Origin: Defluviitaleaceae bacterium
GTDB lineage: Bacteria; Bacillota_A; Clostridia; Lachnospirales; WQUN01
Reading direction: 5' to 3'
Assembly (NCBI GenBank): GCA_009779525.1
Contig: WREB01000009.1
Location: forward strand, 1-12,276
DNA: 12,276 nucleotides
Part shown: positions 6,421-12,276 of the stretch, piece by piece
Layout of the letters: each line of letters opens with the position of its first letter
Position numbering within the stretch: position 1 is the first letter of the stretch
Translations under genes and position numbers: made by a program
Notes under the pieces: generated by a model
Databases searched by the model: none
Told to the model about the DNA's origin: nothing
What the model saw: only the letters and a program-made list of their open reading frames with translations

Positions 6421-6449
6421 TTGCAAGGCGGGCCAAGCTGTGCTAAACT
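6421..6449 (+). promoter_or_regulatory. Promoter of the ECF S component / coaW operon
   Basis: TTGCAA at 6421-6426 and TAAACT at 6444-6449 are spaced 17 bp apart, each 4/6 to consensus. The start point would be near 6456, leaving a leader of about 28 nt with no room for a riboswitch downstream. The rest of the 6260-6483 gap holds the divergent promoter and short dyads around 6321-6343 and 6372-6383. Confidence 0.5.
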
Positions 6450-6483
6450 CCGCGATTAAATCATCGGGTTTGGAGTGCGCGGC

Positions 6484-7074
6484 ATGGATAACGAATCTGC
6501 AAAGAAAACAAAAAAGATGGTCGGCGTCGCGATTTTTATCGCGGTGATCGTCGTCCTTCAGGTAATTTCCACGTTCGTTAAGTTCGGTTCGTTTTCTATA
6601 ACCATGGCGCTGGCGCCGATAGTGGTCGGCGCGGCGGTTTACGGAACGTCGGCGGGTCTTATGCTCGGCGCTTCGATGGGGATAGTCGTGCTCGGCGGCT
6701 GCATAAGCGGGCTCGATCCCGGAGGGGCGCTCCTTTGGGCGGCCAACCCTCCCCTCACCGCGTTTCTTTGCGTATTTAAAAGTGCCGCGGCGGGATACGC
6801 CGCCGGCCTCGTATATAAACTTCTTTCGAAAAAAAATTCCTACGCCGGCGTCTTTTGCGCCGCGATGGTTTGTCCGGTCGTCAATACCGGGATCTTCGTC
6901 GCCGCGCTGACGCTGTTTTACAAAAGCCTGTTGTACGAATGGGCTGGGGAAACGAGCGTCATCTACTTTTTGTTCGTGATAATCGTGGGAACGAACTTCA
7001 TACTCGAATTCGCCGTCAACGCCGCGCTCGCTCCCGGCATCGCCCGGGTGATAAAAATCACGGAGAAAGTCTGA
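6484..7074 (+). CDS. ECF transporter S component, probably a pantothenate-type (PanT-like) importer subunit
   Basis: 196 residues and very hydrophobic, with about six membrane segments (for example VGVAIFIAVIVVLQVIST, IVVGAAVYGTSAGLMLG and SVIYFLFVIIVGTNFILEF). The block FSITMALAPIVVGAAVYG is typical of S components of energy-coupling-factor vitamin transporters, where this protein captures the vitamin and pairs with a shared EcfT-EcfA-EcfA' module encoded elsewhere. The next gene, 10 nt on, is type II pantothenate kinase, so pantothenate is the most likely substrate; that is inference from context, not from binding residues. The ATG at 6484 is chosen because GGAG at 6472-6475 lies 8 nt upstream; a GTG at 6475 overlaps that site. 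Confidence 0.8.
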   Translation: MDNESAKKTKKMVGVAIFIAVIVVLQVISTFVKFGSFSITMALAPIVVGAAVYGTSAGLMLGASMGIVVLGGCISGLDPGGALLWAANPPLTAFLCVFKSAAAGYAAGLVYKLLSKKNSYAGVFCAAMVCPVVNTGIFVAALTLFYKSLLYEWAGETSVIYFLFVIIVGTNFILEFAVNAALAPGIARVIKITEKV

Positions 7075-7084
7075 GGCGCCGCCG

Positions 7085-7912
7085 ATGCGAGTAGTGCTGG
7101 GCATCGACGTCGGGGGCTCAACGACAAAGATCGTCGGCTACTCGGACGAAGGCCGCCGCCTCGGCATGATGCAGGTGGAGGCGGCGGACAGGCTTACTTC
7201 CGCCTACGGAGCGTTCGGCAAGTTCATATCGGCTCACGGGCTGCATATGAGCGACGTCACGCAAATCGTATTGACCGGAGTCGGCGCCGCCCACCTCGCC
7301 TCCGGGATGTACGACATTCCCACCCGGCGCGTCGACGAATTTATTGCGAACGGTCTCGGCGGATTGGCGCTGGCTTCTCTTGACGAGGCGATCGTCGTCA
7401 GCATGGGTACGGGCACGTTCATCGTGAAGGCGTCCGGCGGGAAAATAACCCACCTTGGCGGAAGCGGAGTCGGCGGCGGGACGCTAATGAATCTTTGCAG
7501 CCGCTTCGCCGGGGCGAACGGAATCGATTCGATAGCTTCGCTCGCGGCCCAGGGGGACCTTTCGAAAGTGGACCTAACCATAGGGGACATTTCGCAGGAG
7601 TTGATCGGAAGCATGCCCCCGTCCACCACCGTTTCCAATTTCGGGAACTTCAGCGATTCGGCGAACGGCGCGGACATCGTGCTTGGACTTATCAACATGA
7701 TGTTTGAGATTATCGGGATGATGGCGATCTTCGCGGCGCGAAACGACCCGGTGAAGGATATCGTGCTGACCGGTTCGCTTACGGTGATCCCGCAGGCGGC
7801 CCGCGTCTTCGAAATATTGCAAAGCCTCCATCCGGTCAGGTTCCATACGCCGGACGGGGCGATATACGCGACGGCCGTCGGCGCCGCGCTATCAGTTGCG
7901 AATGGAAAATAA
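7085..7912 (+). CDS. coaW: Type II pantothenate kinase
   Basis: 275 residues of the ASKHA (actin/hexokinase-like) superfamily. The enzyme phosphorylates pantothenate with ATP, the first step of CoA synthesis. Visible motifs are the phosphate loop GIDVGGSTTKIVGYS near the start, TGVGAAHL, RRVDEFIANGLGG (Glu85, the likely catalytic acid), the second phosphate loop VVSMGTGTFIV and GGSGVGGGTLMNL. The end, PDGAIYATAVGAAL, is also typical. Length matches the bacterial CoaW group, which is usually insensitive to CoA feedback. GAGG at 7073-7076 lies 8 nt before the ATG. It is cotranscribed with the ECF S component and ends at a strong terminator. Confidence 0.93.
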   Translation: MRVVLGIDVGGSTTKIVGYSDEGRRLGMMQVEAADRLTSAYGAFGKFISAHGLHMSDVTQIVLTGVGAAHLASGMYDIPTRRVDEFIANGLGGLALASLDEAIVVSMGTGTFIVKASGGKITHLGGSGVGGGTLMNLCSRFAGANGIDSIASLAAQGDLSKVDLTIGDISQELIGSMPPSTTVSNFGNFSDSANGADIVLGLINMMFEIIGMMAIFAARNDPVKDIVLTGSLTVIPQAARVFEILQSLHPVRFHTPDGAIYATAVGAALSVANGK

Positions 7913-7942
7913 AACAGCCGCGCCATTTGGCGCGGCTGTTTT
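7911..7942. terminator. Strong bidirectional intrinsic terminator
   Basis: A 14-bp perfect stem, 7911-7924 against 7929-7942, with core CAGCCGCGCC/GGCGCGGCTG and an ATTT loop. On the plus strand it is followed by TTTTTATCTTTTTT; on the minus strand by a TTTTATTTT tract. It sits between the convergent coaW and ferredoxin genes and should stop transcription both ways. Confidence 0.92.
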
Positions 7943-7950
7943 TATCTTTT

Positions 7951-8127
7951 TTACCCTTCCGACTCGACCGCGGCGTTAACCGGGCAAACGCCCGCGCACG
8001 CTCCGCATGATATGCATTCCTCGATTTTTACGGTATATATCGGGTCGCCCTGCTCGATGCAGGACACCGGGCATTCGCTTTCGCAAGCGCCGCAGCTTAT
8101 GCATTCATCGTTGATGATGTACGCCAA
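7951..8127 (-). CDS. 2[4Fe-4S] ferredoxin
   Basis: A 58-residue clostridial-type ferredoxin beginning MAYIINDECISCGACESECP. It has two CxxCxxCxxxCP cluster motifs (CISCGACESECP and CISCGACAGVCP) and one additional Cys in PVSCIEQ where many relatives have other residues. It is a low-potential electron carrier for enzymes such as pyruvate:ferredoxin oxidoreductase and hydrogenase, acting in the cytoplasm of an anaerobe. The start is set at TTG (complement of 8125-8127): AGGAGG (complement of 8136-8141) lies exactly 8 nt before it. A GTG three codons upstream overlaps the AGGAGG itself and cannot be the start. The gene has its own promoter and ends at the shared terminator. Confidence 0.95.
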   Translation of the reverse strand: MAYIINDECISCGACESECPVSCIEQGDPIYTVKIEECISCGACAGVCPVNAAVESEG

Positions 8128-8135
8128 ATAGTTCA

Positions 8136-8141
8136 CCTCCT
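8136..8141 (-). promoter_or_regulatory. Ribosome binding site that fixes the ferredoxin TTG start
   Basis: AGGAGG on the minus strand, 8 nt before the TTG at 8125-8127. The alternative in-frame GTG (8134-8136) uses the last G of this site. Confidence 0.85.
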
Positions 8142-8151
8142 CGTCGTCCCA

Positions 8152-8180
8152 AGTATACAGCGCCGCTTTTTGCGCCGCAA
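8152..8180 (-). promoter_or_regulatory. Promoter of the ferredoxin gene
   Basis: On the minus strand, TTGCGG (complement of 8175-8180) and TATACT (complement of 8152-8157) are 17 bp apart. The -10 is 5/6 to consensus, the -35 only 3/6. It lies between mscL and the ferredoxin gene, where I see no convincing mscL terminator. Confidence 0.5.
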
Positions 8181-8196
8181 GATGCCCGCGGCCGTT

Positions 8197-8670
8197 TTAT
8201 GCGCCGGACGCGCCGATTTTTGAAGTGCAGAACGGGCACACGACGGCTCGCGCGTTGACGCCGGAAAAGCAATACGGGCATTCCCTTGTTTCGGCCGGCG
8301 GCGCCTCAATCGGCTTTTCTTTCTTGAACCTGCCGTTTATGAAATTCAAGACCTTTACAAGCAAAAATATCGCGAAACCCATAAGCAAAAAATCGAGTAT
8401 CGTAGCGATGAAGCTTCCGTACTTGAACAACGGCGCGCTTCCCGCTTCGGCGAGGGAGCCGTACGTCTTTCCGTCGAGCGCTATGAATTTCGAGTTAAGG
8501 CTGTCGGTTCCGATGATGAACGATAAGAACGGCATGATCACGTCGTTAACGAGCGAAGTGACGATCTTGTTGAACGCGCCGCCGATAATGACGCCCACCG
8601 CAAGGTCCATGACGTTTCCGCGCAGGATGAACTGCTTGAACTCTTCCAGTATGGACAGCCTCTTTTTCAA
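8197..8670 (-). CDS. mscL: Large-conductance mechanosensitive channel MscL with C-terminal zinc ribbon
   Basis: 157 residues. MscL forms a pentameric membrane pore that opens under tension and releases solutes on osmotic downshock. The hallmark FILRGNVMDLAVGVIIGGAF is followed by IVTSLVNDVIMPFLS (first membrane helix) and IATILDFLLMGFAIFLLVKV (second helix). After the usual KEKP region comes an extra C-terminal zinc ribbon: CPYC and CPFC (Cys131, 134, 145, 148). The start is TTG (complement of 8668-8670), sharing TTGA with the mgsA stop. No ATG occurs before the first helix and the longer frame upstream reads inside mgsA. Coupled translation with mgsA is likely. Confidence 0.92.
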   Translation of the reverse strand: MKKRLSILEEFKQFILRGNVMDLAVGVIIGGAFNKIVTSLVNDVIMPFLSFIIGTDSLNSKFIALDGKTYGSLAEAGSAPLFKYGSFIATILDFLLMGFAIFLLVKVLNFINGRFKKEKPIEAPPAETRECPYCFSGVNARAVVCPFCTSKIGASGA

Positions 8671-9065
8671 CGCACCACTATGTTTCGCCAATCCAAGTCC
8701 CCCCTGTCGAGCGCAATCAGCAGCGCCTCGGCCGTCGCGAGGTTGCTCGCGACCGGTATGTTGTGCACGTCGCAAAGGCGCTGCACCGTCTGTATGTCCG
8801 GTTCGTAGTTTTTTTGGTGGAGCGGGTCGCGAAGGAAAATCACGAGGTCGATGTCGTTCAGCTCGATTTGCGCCCCAAGTTGCTGGACTCCACCCAAATG
8901 GCCGGCGAGGTATTTGCGCACCGGGACGTTTATCGCATCCTCAACCAAAAGGCCCGTAGTCATCGTCGCGAACAGTTGGTGCTTGCTGAGGATTCCCCTG
9001 TAGGCGACGCAGAGGTTTTCCATAAGCCCCTTTTTATTGTCGTGCGCCAGCAAGGCGACGTTCAT
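8667..9065 (-). CDS. mgsA: Methylglyoxal-synthase-like protein with altered active site
   Basis: 132 residues, colinear and gap-free with E. coli MgsA (offset 11). MgsA turns dihydroxyacetone phosphate into methylglyoxal and phosphate. Retained are the phosphate-binding Thr residues of ATMTTG, His8-Asp9 (E. coli His19, Asp20), Asp80 in RDPL (Asp91), Asp90 in YEPD (Asp101) and the IPVASNLATAE end. Changed are GHLGGVQQLGA, which has Val60 in place of catalytic base Asp71, Tyr87 in place of His98, and Met35 in place of Gly46. The fold is clear, but normal catalysis is doubtful. The ATG at 9063-9065 has purine-rich upstream sequence (GGGGAG, then GGGGA). It sits behind rodA, as in other clostridia, and overlaps mscL by four nt. 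The symbol reflects homology, not proven activity. Confidence 0.85.
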   Translation of the reverse strand: MNVALLAHDNKKGLMENLCVAYRGILSKHQLFATMTTGLLVEDAINVPVRKYLAGHLGGVQQLGAQIELNDIDLVIFLRDPLHQKNYEPDIQTVQRLCDVHNIPVASNLATAEALLIALDRGDLDWRNIVVR

Positions 9066-9115
9066 ATCCCCACGGCTCCCCTAATAAAGATACATAAATC
9101 GTCGCGGCAATGCGG

Positions 9116-10318
9116 TCAGCCGTCGCCGGCGAACATCGGCTTTTCCCTCGGGACGCCTATATTTATCACCATCCCGACCGCGAACATGTGCACCCACATC
9201 GCGGTGCCTCCGTACGAAAGGAACGGGAACGGCATTCCCGTGTTCGGAAGGATGACCGTCGAGACGCTGACGTTTACGAACGTCTCGAAAAGAAGCATTC
9301 CCGCGACGCCCGCGGCTATCATCCGCCCCTGCAGGTCGTCGGCGCGTATCGCGACGAACACGCATTTTATAATAATAAACGCCACGACGCCAAGCACGGC
9401 GGCGCAGCCCGCGAAACCGAACTGCTCGGCGGTTACGGCGAAAATAAAATCGTTGTGCCCGTGTATGACGAATCCGTTGTTGCCGAAACCCTTCCCGAAC
9501 AACCCGCCCGACCCGATCGCATAAAGGCTCTGCTCCACTTGCAAGACGTCGTCGGAACCGGCGACCGGACGAAGGTACGTCTCGATCCGCTGCCATTGGT
9601 AAGTGCCTAGCAAGTCCTTTATAAAAAGCGGTTCGGCCCTGCGCATGTCAAGCCAGGCGGCGACCGCGACGGGCGCGGCGAGGAAAGCGCCTATTAAAAT
9701 CGTCCTGTAGTACAGGCCGCCGACGAATAAAACGAAAAAGGACGTCACCGCCACTACGAGACCCGCCGAAAGCGACGGCTGCCTGAGTATGAGCGCGACG
9801 GGCAGCGCCGTCGCGGCAAGCGTCAAAAGCAGGTAAAGGATTTTATTAAAGGATTCCTTCTTAATCTCAATGAATTTTGAAAGCGATATTATCATGAATA
9901 TTTTCGCGAATTCGGACGGCTGAAGGCTCACGCCCCCCGTCCCCGGAATAGGGACGAGTATCCAGCGGTCCGCGGTCGTCTGTTCGGTTCCGACGAAAAG
10001 GACGAGCACCAGCAGGCCGATGCACAAGCCGTATATCAACAGATAAAACCGCGTTATGAAGCGGTAATCGACGAAGCTCGCAACCAACAGAAGCACGAAC
10101 CCGCTGATCACATAAAAGCGCTGGTTGGCATGCAAATCGGAATACCACGGGGCAAGGCCCGTGTTGGTCGCGCTGTGTATCATCAGCACGCCGAAAATCG
10201 ACAGCGCCAACGTCGCCGCCGCCAGCGCGTAATCGAATCGGCGGACGCGAAAAAAAATGTTTTTTGCGGCGTCCGACTTTAAGAGGATCAACAGTTTTTG
10301 CTTTACGGTTTTTTCCAA
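9116..10318 (-). CDS. rodA: SEDS-family peptidoglycan glycosyltransferase RodA
   Basis: About 400 residues with around ten membrane helices. RodA polymerises lipid II into glycan strands for side-wall growth and works with the PBP2 transpeptidase, whose gene lies two positions upstream. SEDS landmarks are RWILVPIPGTGGVSLQPSEF, the RQPSLSAGLV segment (usually QPDLGTAL), the loop RPVAGSDDVLQVEQSL with its acidic residues before AIGSGGLFGKGFG, HGHNDFIFAVTAEQFG, and the terminal LPNTGMPFPFLSYGG. The start is taken as TTG (complement of 10316-10318), five bases past the minC stop, giving MEKTVKQKLLILL; an ATG at 10366 would lie well inside minC and adds residues unlike RodA. The start is the least certain point. 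Confidence 0.92.
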   Translation of the reverse strand: MEKTVKQKLLILLKSDAAKNIFFRVRRFDYALAAATLALSIFGVLMIHSATNTGLAPWYSDLHANQRFYVISGFVLLLVASFVDYRFITRFYLLIYGLCIGLLVLVLFVGTEQTTADRWILVPIPGTGGVSLQPSEFAKIFMIISLSKFIEIKKESFNKILYLLLTLAATALPVALILRQPSLSAGLVVAVTSFFVLFVGGLYYRTILIGAFLAAPVAVAAWLDMRRAEPLFIKDLLGTYQWQRIETYLRPVAGSDDVLQVEQSLYAIGSGGLFGKGFGNNGFVIHGHNDFIFAVTAEQFGFAGCAAVLGVVAFIIIKCVFVAIRADDLQGRMIAAGVAGMLLFETFVNVSVSTVILPNTGMPFPFLSYGGTAMWVHMFAVGMVINIGVPREKPMFAGDG

Positions 10319-10322
10319 ATCA

Positions 10323-11015
10323 TTAATCCCAAAGAGGCACGATATACATGCGCCCGTCCCTGACATAAGCGTAAGTCGGGACGCGCGTCTTTTTGCTTTC
10401 CTTTTTGATCGGAGGGAGGGAGGTGATGAAGTTGGCGATCCTAAGCTGCGTCGGCGCGAAAAAAAGCGCGGAGACGAAGCAGTCGGAGCCTCCCGATGCC
10501 CCGGCGTGCACGAGCCCCTTAAGCGACCCGAGCACGGTAATGTTCCCGCCCGCGACGATCTCGCTCCCCGCGTTCGCGTCGCCGACGACGACCACCGAAC
10601 CGTCGTACCTGATGGATTGGCCGAAACTCAGCCCGCCCCGGTAATACGCCGTCATGTATTCCTTTCGCAAAGCGCTTGGTTCGCCGGCTGCATCTTCCGG
10701 CTTCGTTCCGTCCGCTTGTTTTACCGTTTTTTCGTCCGCGGCCAAAGCTGGCTTATCGTTGCCCCCGTACCCGACGAAGGACAGCTCGAGCGTAGTCTCG
10801 GAAAGCATCACGTCGATAAGCGACTTCTCCTCGGCGTCCGAAAGCCTGCGCCCCCTGAATGTGACGCTCGTGTTCGCGTCCTCGAAAAAACGCTTCGCAA
10901 CCGAAACCCTTTCGCGCAGCTCGCGGCGAAGCGCGTCGAATTCGATCGCCTCGTCGAGCCAAATATCGATTCCGTCCTTTTTTCCCTTAAGTACTACCGA
11001 TTGCCTCGCGGCCAT
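10323..11015 (-). CDS. minC: Septum-site-determining protein MinC, with altered MinD-contact motif
   Basis: 230 residues. MinC blocks FtsZ ring assembly away from mid-cell and normally needs MinD to reach the membrane. The N-terminal half (about 1-85) is the FtsZ-directed domain. After a charged, Ala-rich linker (about 86-118) comes the beta-helix MinC-C domain: AYYRGGLSFGQSIRYDGS, VVVVGDANAGSEIVAGGN, ITVLGSLKGLVHAGASGG and PTQLRIA. The usual RSGQ motif is SFGQ here (Ser130, Phe131), confirmed from the codons AGT TTC GGC CAA. The ATG at 11013-11015 has GGAGGTGA 4 nt upstream, overlapping the mrdA stop. rodA follows directly; minD and minE, often found here in clostridia, are missing. Confidence 0.93.
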   Translation of the reverse strand: MAARQSVVLKGKKDGIDIWLDEAIEFDALRRELRERVSVAKRFFEDANTSVTFRGRRLSDAEEKSLIDVMLSETTLELSFVGYGGNDKPALAADEKTVKQADGTKPEDAAGEPSALRKEYMTAYYRGGLSFGQSIRYDGSVVVVGDANAGSEIVAGGNITVLGSLKGLVHAGASGGSDCFVSALFFAPTQLRIANFITSLPPIKKESKKTRVPTYAYVRDGRMYIVPLWD

Positions 11016-11018
11016 AAC

Positions 11019-12276
11019 TCACCTCCGCAGTTGGTTCAAGGGTTCCGGCCGTTCGGGCCCGTAACCTAGCAAGAGCGCCTCTTCGATCAAGTATATCGCG
11101 ATCTGCGCCGAAATATGCGTCAACGCGTTCGAGACGCCGTACGGCACCATTACGTATACGGCGATTATCGGGTCGTCATACGGGGCGAACGCGGCGAAGC
11201 TCGAGTGGTCGGGCCGGTTCCTCTGCTGCTGCGCGGTGCCCGTCTTGCCCGCGATCCTTATCGGGAAATCGCGGAAGTAGTTTTGCGCCGTGCCTCCCTG
11301 CTGCGTAACCAGGCGCATCCCCTCGCGTATTATATCCCAGGTCGAATCCGCGACTTCGACGAACTGTTCCTCGGGAACGCTCTCGTGCCTCCAAGTTTCG
11401 CTCCCCGTGAAATCCTTCACGTAATCGACGAGATGCAGCGGGTAGCGCACGCCCCGGTTTGCGATCACCGAAATGTATTTCGCCATCGTAGCCGTCGTGT
11501 AGTTATTCTCGAACTGGCCTATCGCGGTGTGCACGGTGTTGCCGTCGTACCAGTCGGTCTCTATCCTCGGGGCGAACGGGTCGAACAGCCTTGCGCGGTA
11601 CGCCTTGAACTCGGGGGAGGAAATCTTGTAATGCAAATCGCTTCCGTCGTATTGGTTGTAGAGCTCGCCGATTTCGACACCGGTTTTGTCGTTCAACCCG
11701 TAGTAGACCATATAGTCGTTAAGCTTCGCGATGCCGTCCAGGGTGCGCCCGTTGGAGGCATTGCCGAGCCTGTACGCCGCCTCGCAGAAAAAATAGTTGC
11801 ATGAAAACTGTATCGCCTGATAAATGTTCAGCCATCCGTGCCCGTACGCGTTCCAACAATTGGTGTACGGAAGCCCAGTTTTCTTGTATGTCACCTCGTC
11901 GTAAATAAGCGAAGACGCGTTTATCACGCCCGCCTCGAGCGCCGCGGTCGCGGTGATCATCTTGAACGTGGAACCCGGCGCGCGCGGCTCGCGAAACGGC
12001 CTGTCGATCATCGGCTCGGTCGGGTCGTAATAGACCTGGTAATAATATTCGTTGTCGAAGTTGTTCACGAAATAATTGTTGTCGTATGAAGGATACCCGG
12101 CCGCGGCAAGCACGCTCCCGTCCCTGACGTCGACGACGACCGCCGAGCCGGAGAACGGATCCATCGCTATCATCTGCGGGGTGATCTCCAACGCTAGTAT
12201 CTTTTCGATCACCGCCTGCCGCTCGGTCAATGCTCCGCTTTTTAGCCGCGCGGAAAATAGCCCGCCGTCGTCCGAA
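11019..12276 (-). CDS. mrdA: Penicillin-binding protein 2 (class B transpeptidase), C-terminal part, cut by the window edge
   Basis: The frame is open to the right edge of the window (the last residues seen there read SDDGGLFSARLKSGA), so only the C-terminal ~418 residues are present. PBP2 crosslinks peptidoglycan during elongation together with RodA. The penicillin-binding transpeptidase motifs are all present: STFK with catalytic Ser near 11970-11972 (in RAPGSTFKMIT), SCN in QFSCNYFF, and KTG in AGKTGTAQQ. The region MDPFSGSAVVVDVRDGSVLA marks the usual start of the transpeptidase domain. The N-terminal membrane anchor and dimerisation domain lie outside. It is the first visible gene of the mrdA-minC-rodA-mgsA-mscL cluster. 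An FtsI/SpoVD-type assignment is less likely given the rodA and minC neighbours. Confidence 0.93.
   Translation of the reverse strand, partial: SDDGGLFSARLKSGALTERQAVIEKILALEITPQMIAMDPFSGSAVVVDVRDGSVLAAAGYPSYDNNYFVNNFDNEYYYQVYYDPTEPMIDRPFREPRAPGSTFKMITATAALEAGVINASSLIYDEVTYKKTGLPYTNCWNAYGHGWLNIYQAIQFSCNYFFCEAAYRLGNASNGRTLDGIAKLNDYMVYYGLNDKTGVEIGELYNQYDGSDLHYKISSPEFKAYRARLFDPFAPRIETDWYDGNTVHTAIGQFENNYTTATMAKYISVIANRGVRYPLHLVDYVKDFTGSETWRHESVPEEQFVEVADSTWDIIREGMRLVTQQGGTAQNYFRDFPIRIAGKTGTAQQQRNRPDHSSFAAFAPYDDPIIAVYVMVPYGVSNALTHISAQIAIYLIEEALLLGYGPERPEPLNQLRR

Noticed and set aside
6397..7104. Open frame on the minus strand opposite the ECF S component
   Set aside because: Composition dominated by Arg, Asp, His and Gly, typical of antisense of a membrane protein; it spans the ECF promoter and has no start signals.
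8225..8959. Long open frame on the plus strand opposite mscL and mgsA
   Set aside because: It is antisense to two well-recognised genes, crosses their boundary, has no ribosome binding site and encodes a low-complexity composition. It is a shadow caused by GC-rich codons.
8667..9065. Frameshift or pseudogene explanation for the odd MgsA residues
   Set aside because: The alignment to E. coli MgsA is gap-free throughout, with conserved residues before, between and after the changed ones, so the changes are true substitutions in this sequence.
10257..11069. Long open frame on the plus strand opposite minC and rodA
   Set aside because: Antisense to minC with the full MinC domain intact on the other strand; the product is rich in Arg, Pro and Val and resembles nothing.
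11115..11804. Open frame on the plus strand opposite PBP2
   Set aside because: The opposite strand carries all PBP2 transpeptidase motifs; the plus-strand product has no recognisable feature.
1..12276. CRISPR arrays, tRNA or rRNA genes, insertion sequences, prophage or toxin-antitoxin genes
   Set aside because: I looked for regular short direct repeats with spacers, cloverleaf-like segments, terminal inverted repeats and transposase or integrase motifs and found none.

Overview
The window reads as an ordinary chromosomal segment of a moderately GC-rich Gram-positive of the Bacillota (Firmicutes), most likely a clostridial lineage. Three things point there. The gene order is rplU-prp-rpmA-obg, with an L27 that carries the N-terminal extension cleaved by Prp. 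A PBP2-MinC-RodA-MgsA cluster of clostridial type is present. There are also a secreted protein with a copper-amine-oxidase-N ('stalk') domain, a type II pantothenate kinase beside an ECF S component, and Shine-Dalgarno sites of the GGAGG type. No rRNA, tRNA, CRISPR array, transposase, integrase or phage gene was found. No gene-free stretch exceeds 300 bases; the two largest, 1239-1455 and 6260-6483, are divergent promoter regions.

Layout. (1) 1-1365, minus strand: ribosome-maturation operon rplU (L21), prp (protease), rpmA (L27) and the start of obg (GTPase). It has a sigma-A-type promoter and a structured leader, and an intrinsic terminator-like hairpin between rpmA and obg. (2) 1367-2130, plus strand: a PilZ-domain (c-di-GMP receptor) gene fired divergently from the same gap. 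(3) 2155-5697, minus strand: a two-gene secretion operon. The first gene encodes an ~800-residue exported protein that I parse as eight tandem ~98-residue beta-type repeats. The second encodes an exported CHAP/NlpC-like cysteine hydrolase with a stalk domain. This is the least ordinary part of the window. (4) 5807-6259, minus: a GNAT acetyltransferase. (5) 6484-7912, plus: an ECF-transporter S component and type II pantothenate kinase, plausibly pantothenate uptake and phosphorylation, closed by a strong bidirectional terminator. (6) 7951-8127, minus: a small 2[4Fe-4S] ferredoxin with its own promoter. (7) 8197-12276, minus: the cell-elongation cluster mrdA (PBP2, cut by the window edge), minC, rodA, mgsA-like and mscL, tightly packed and partly overlapping.

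The most interesting observations are residue-level. The methylglyoxal-synthase-like protein aligns without gaps to E. coli MgsA but has Val in place of the catalytic Asp71 and Tyr in place of His98. MinC has lost the RS of its RSGQ (MinD-contact) motif, in a cluster where minD and minE are missing between minC and rodA. The eight-repeat surface protein may be an unnamed repeat family. Several genes (prp, mscL, rodA, ferredoxin) appear to start at TTG. I do not see a clearly new defence or mobile system here; the surface-protein/hydrolase operon and the altered MgsA and MinC are the best candidates for new biology.
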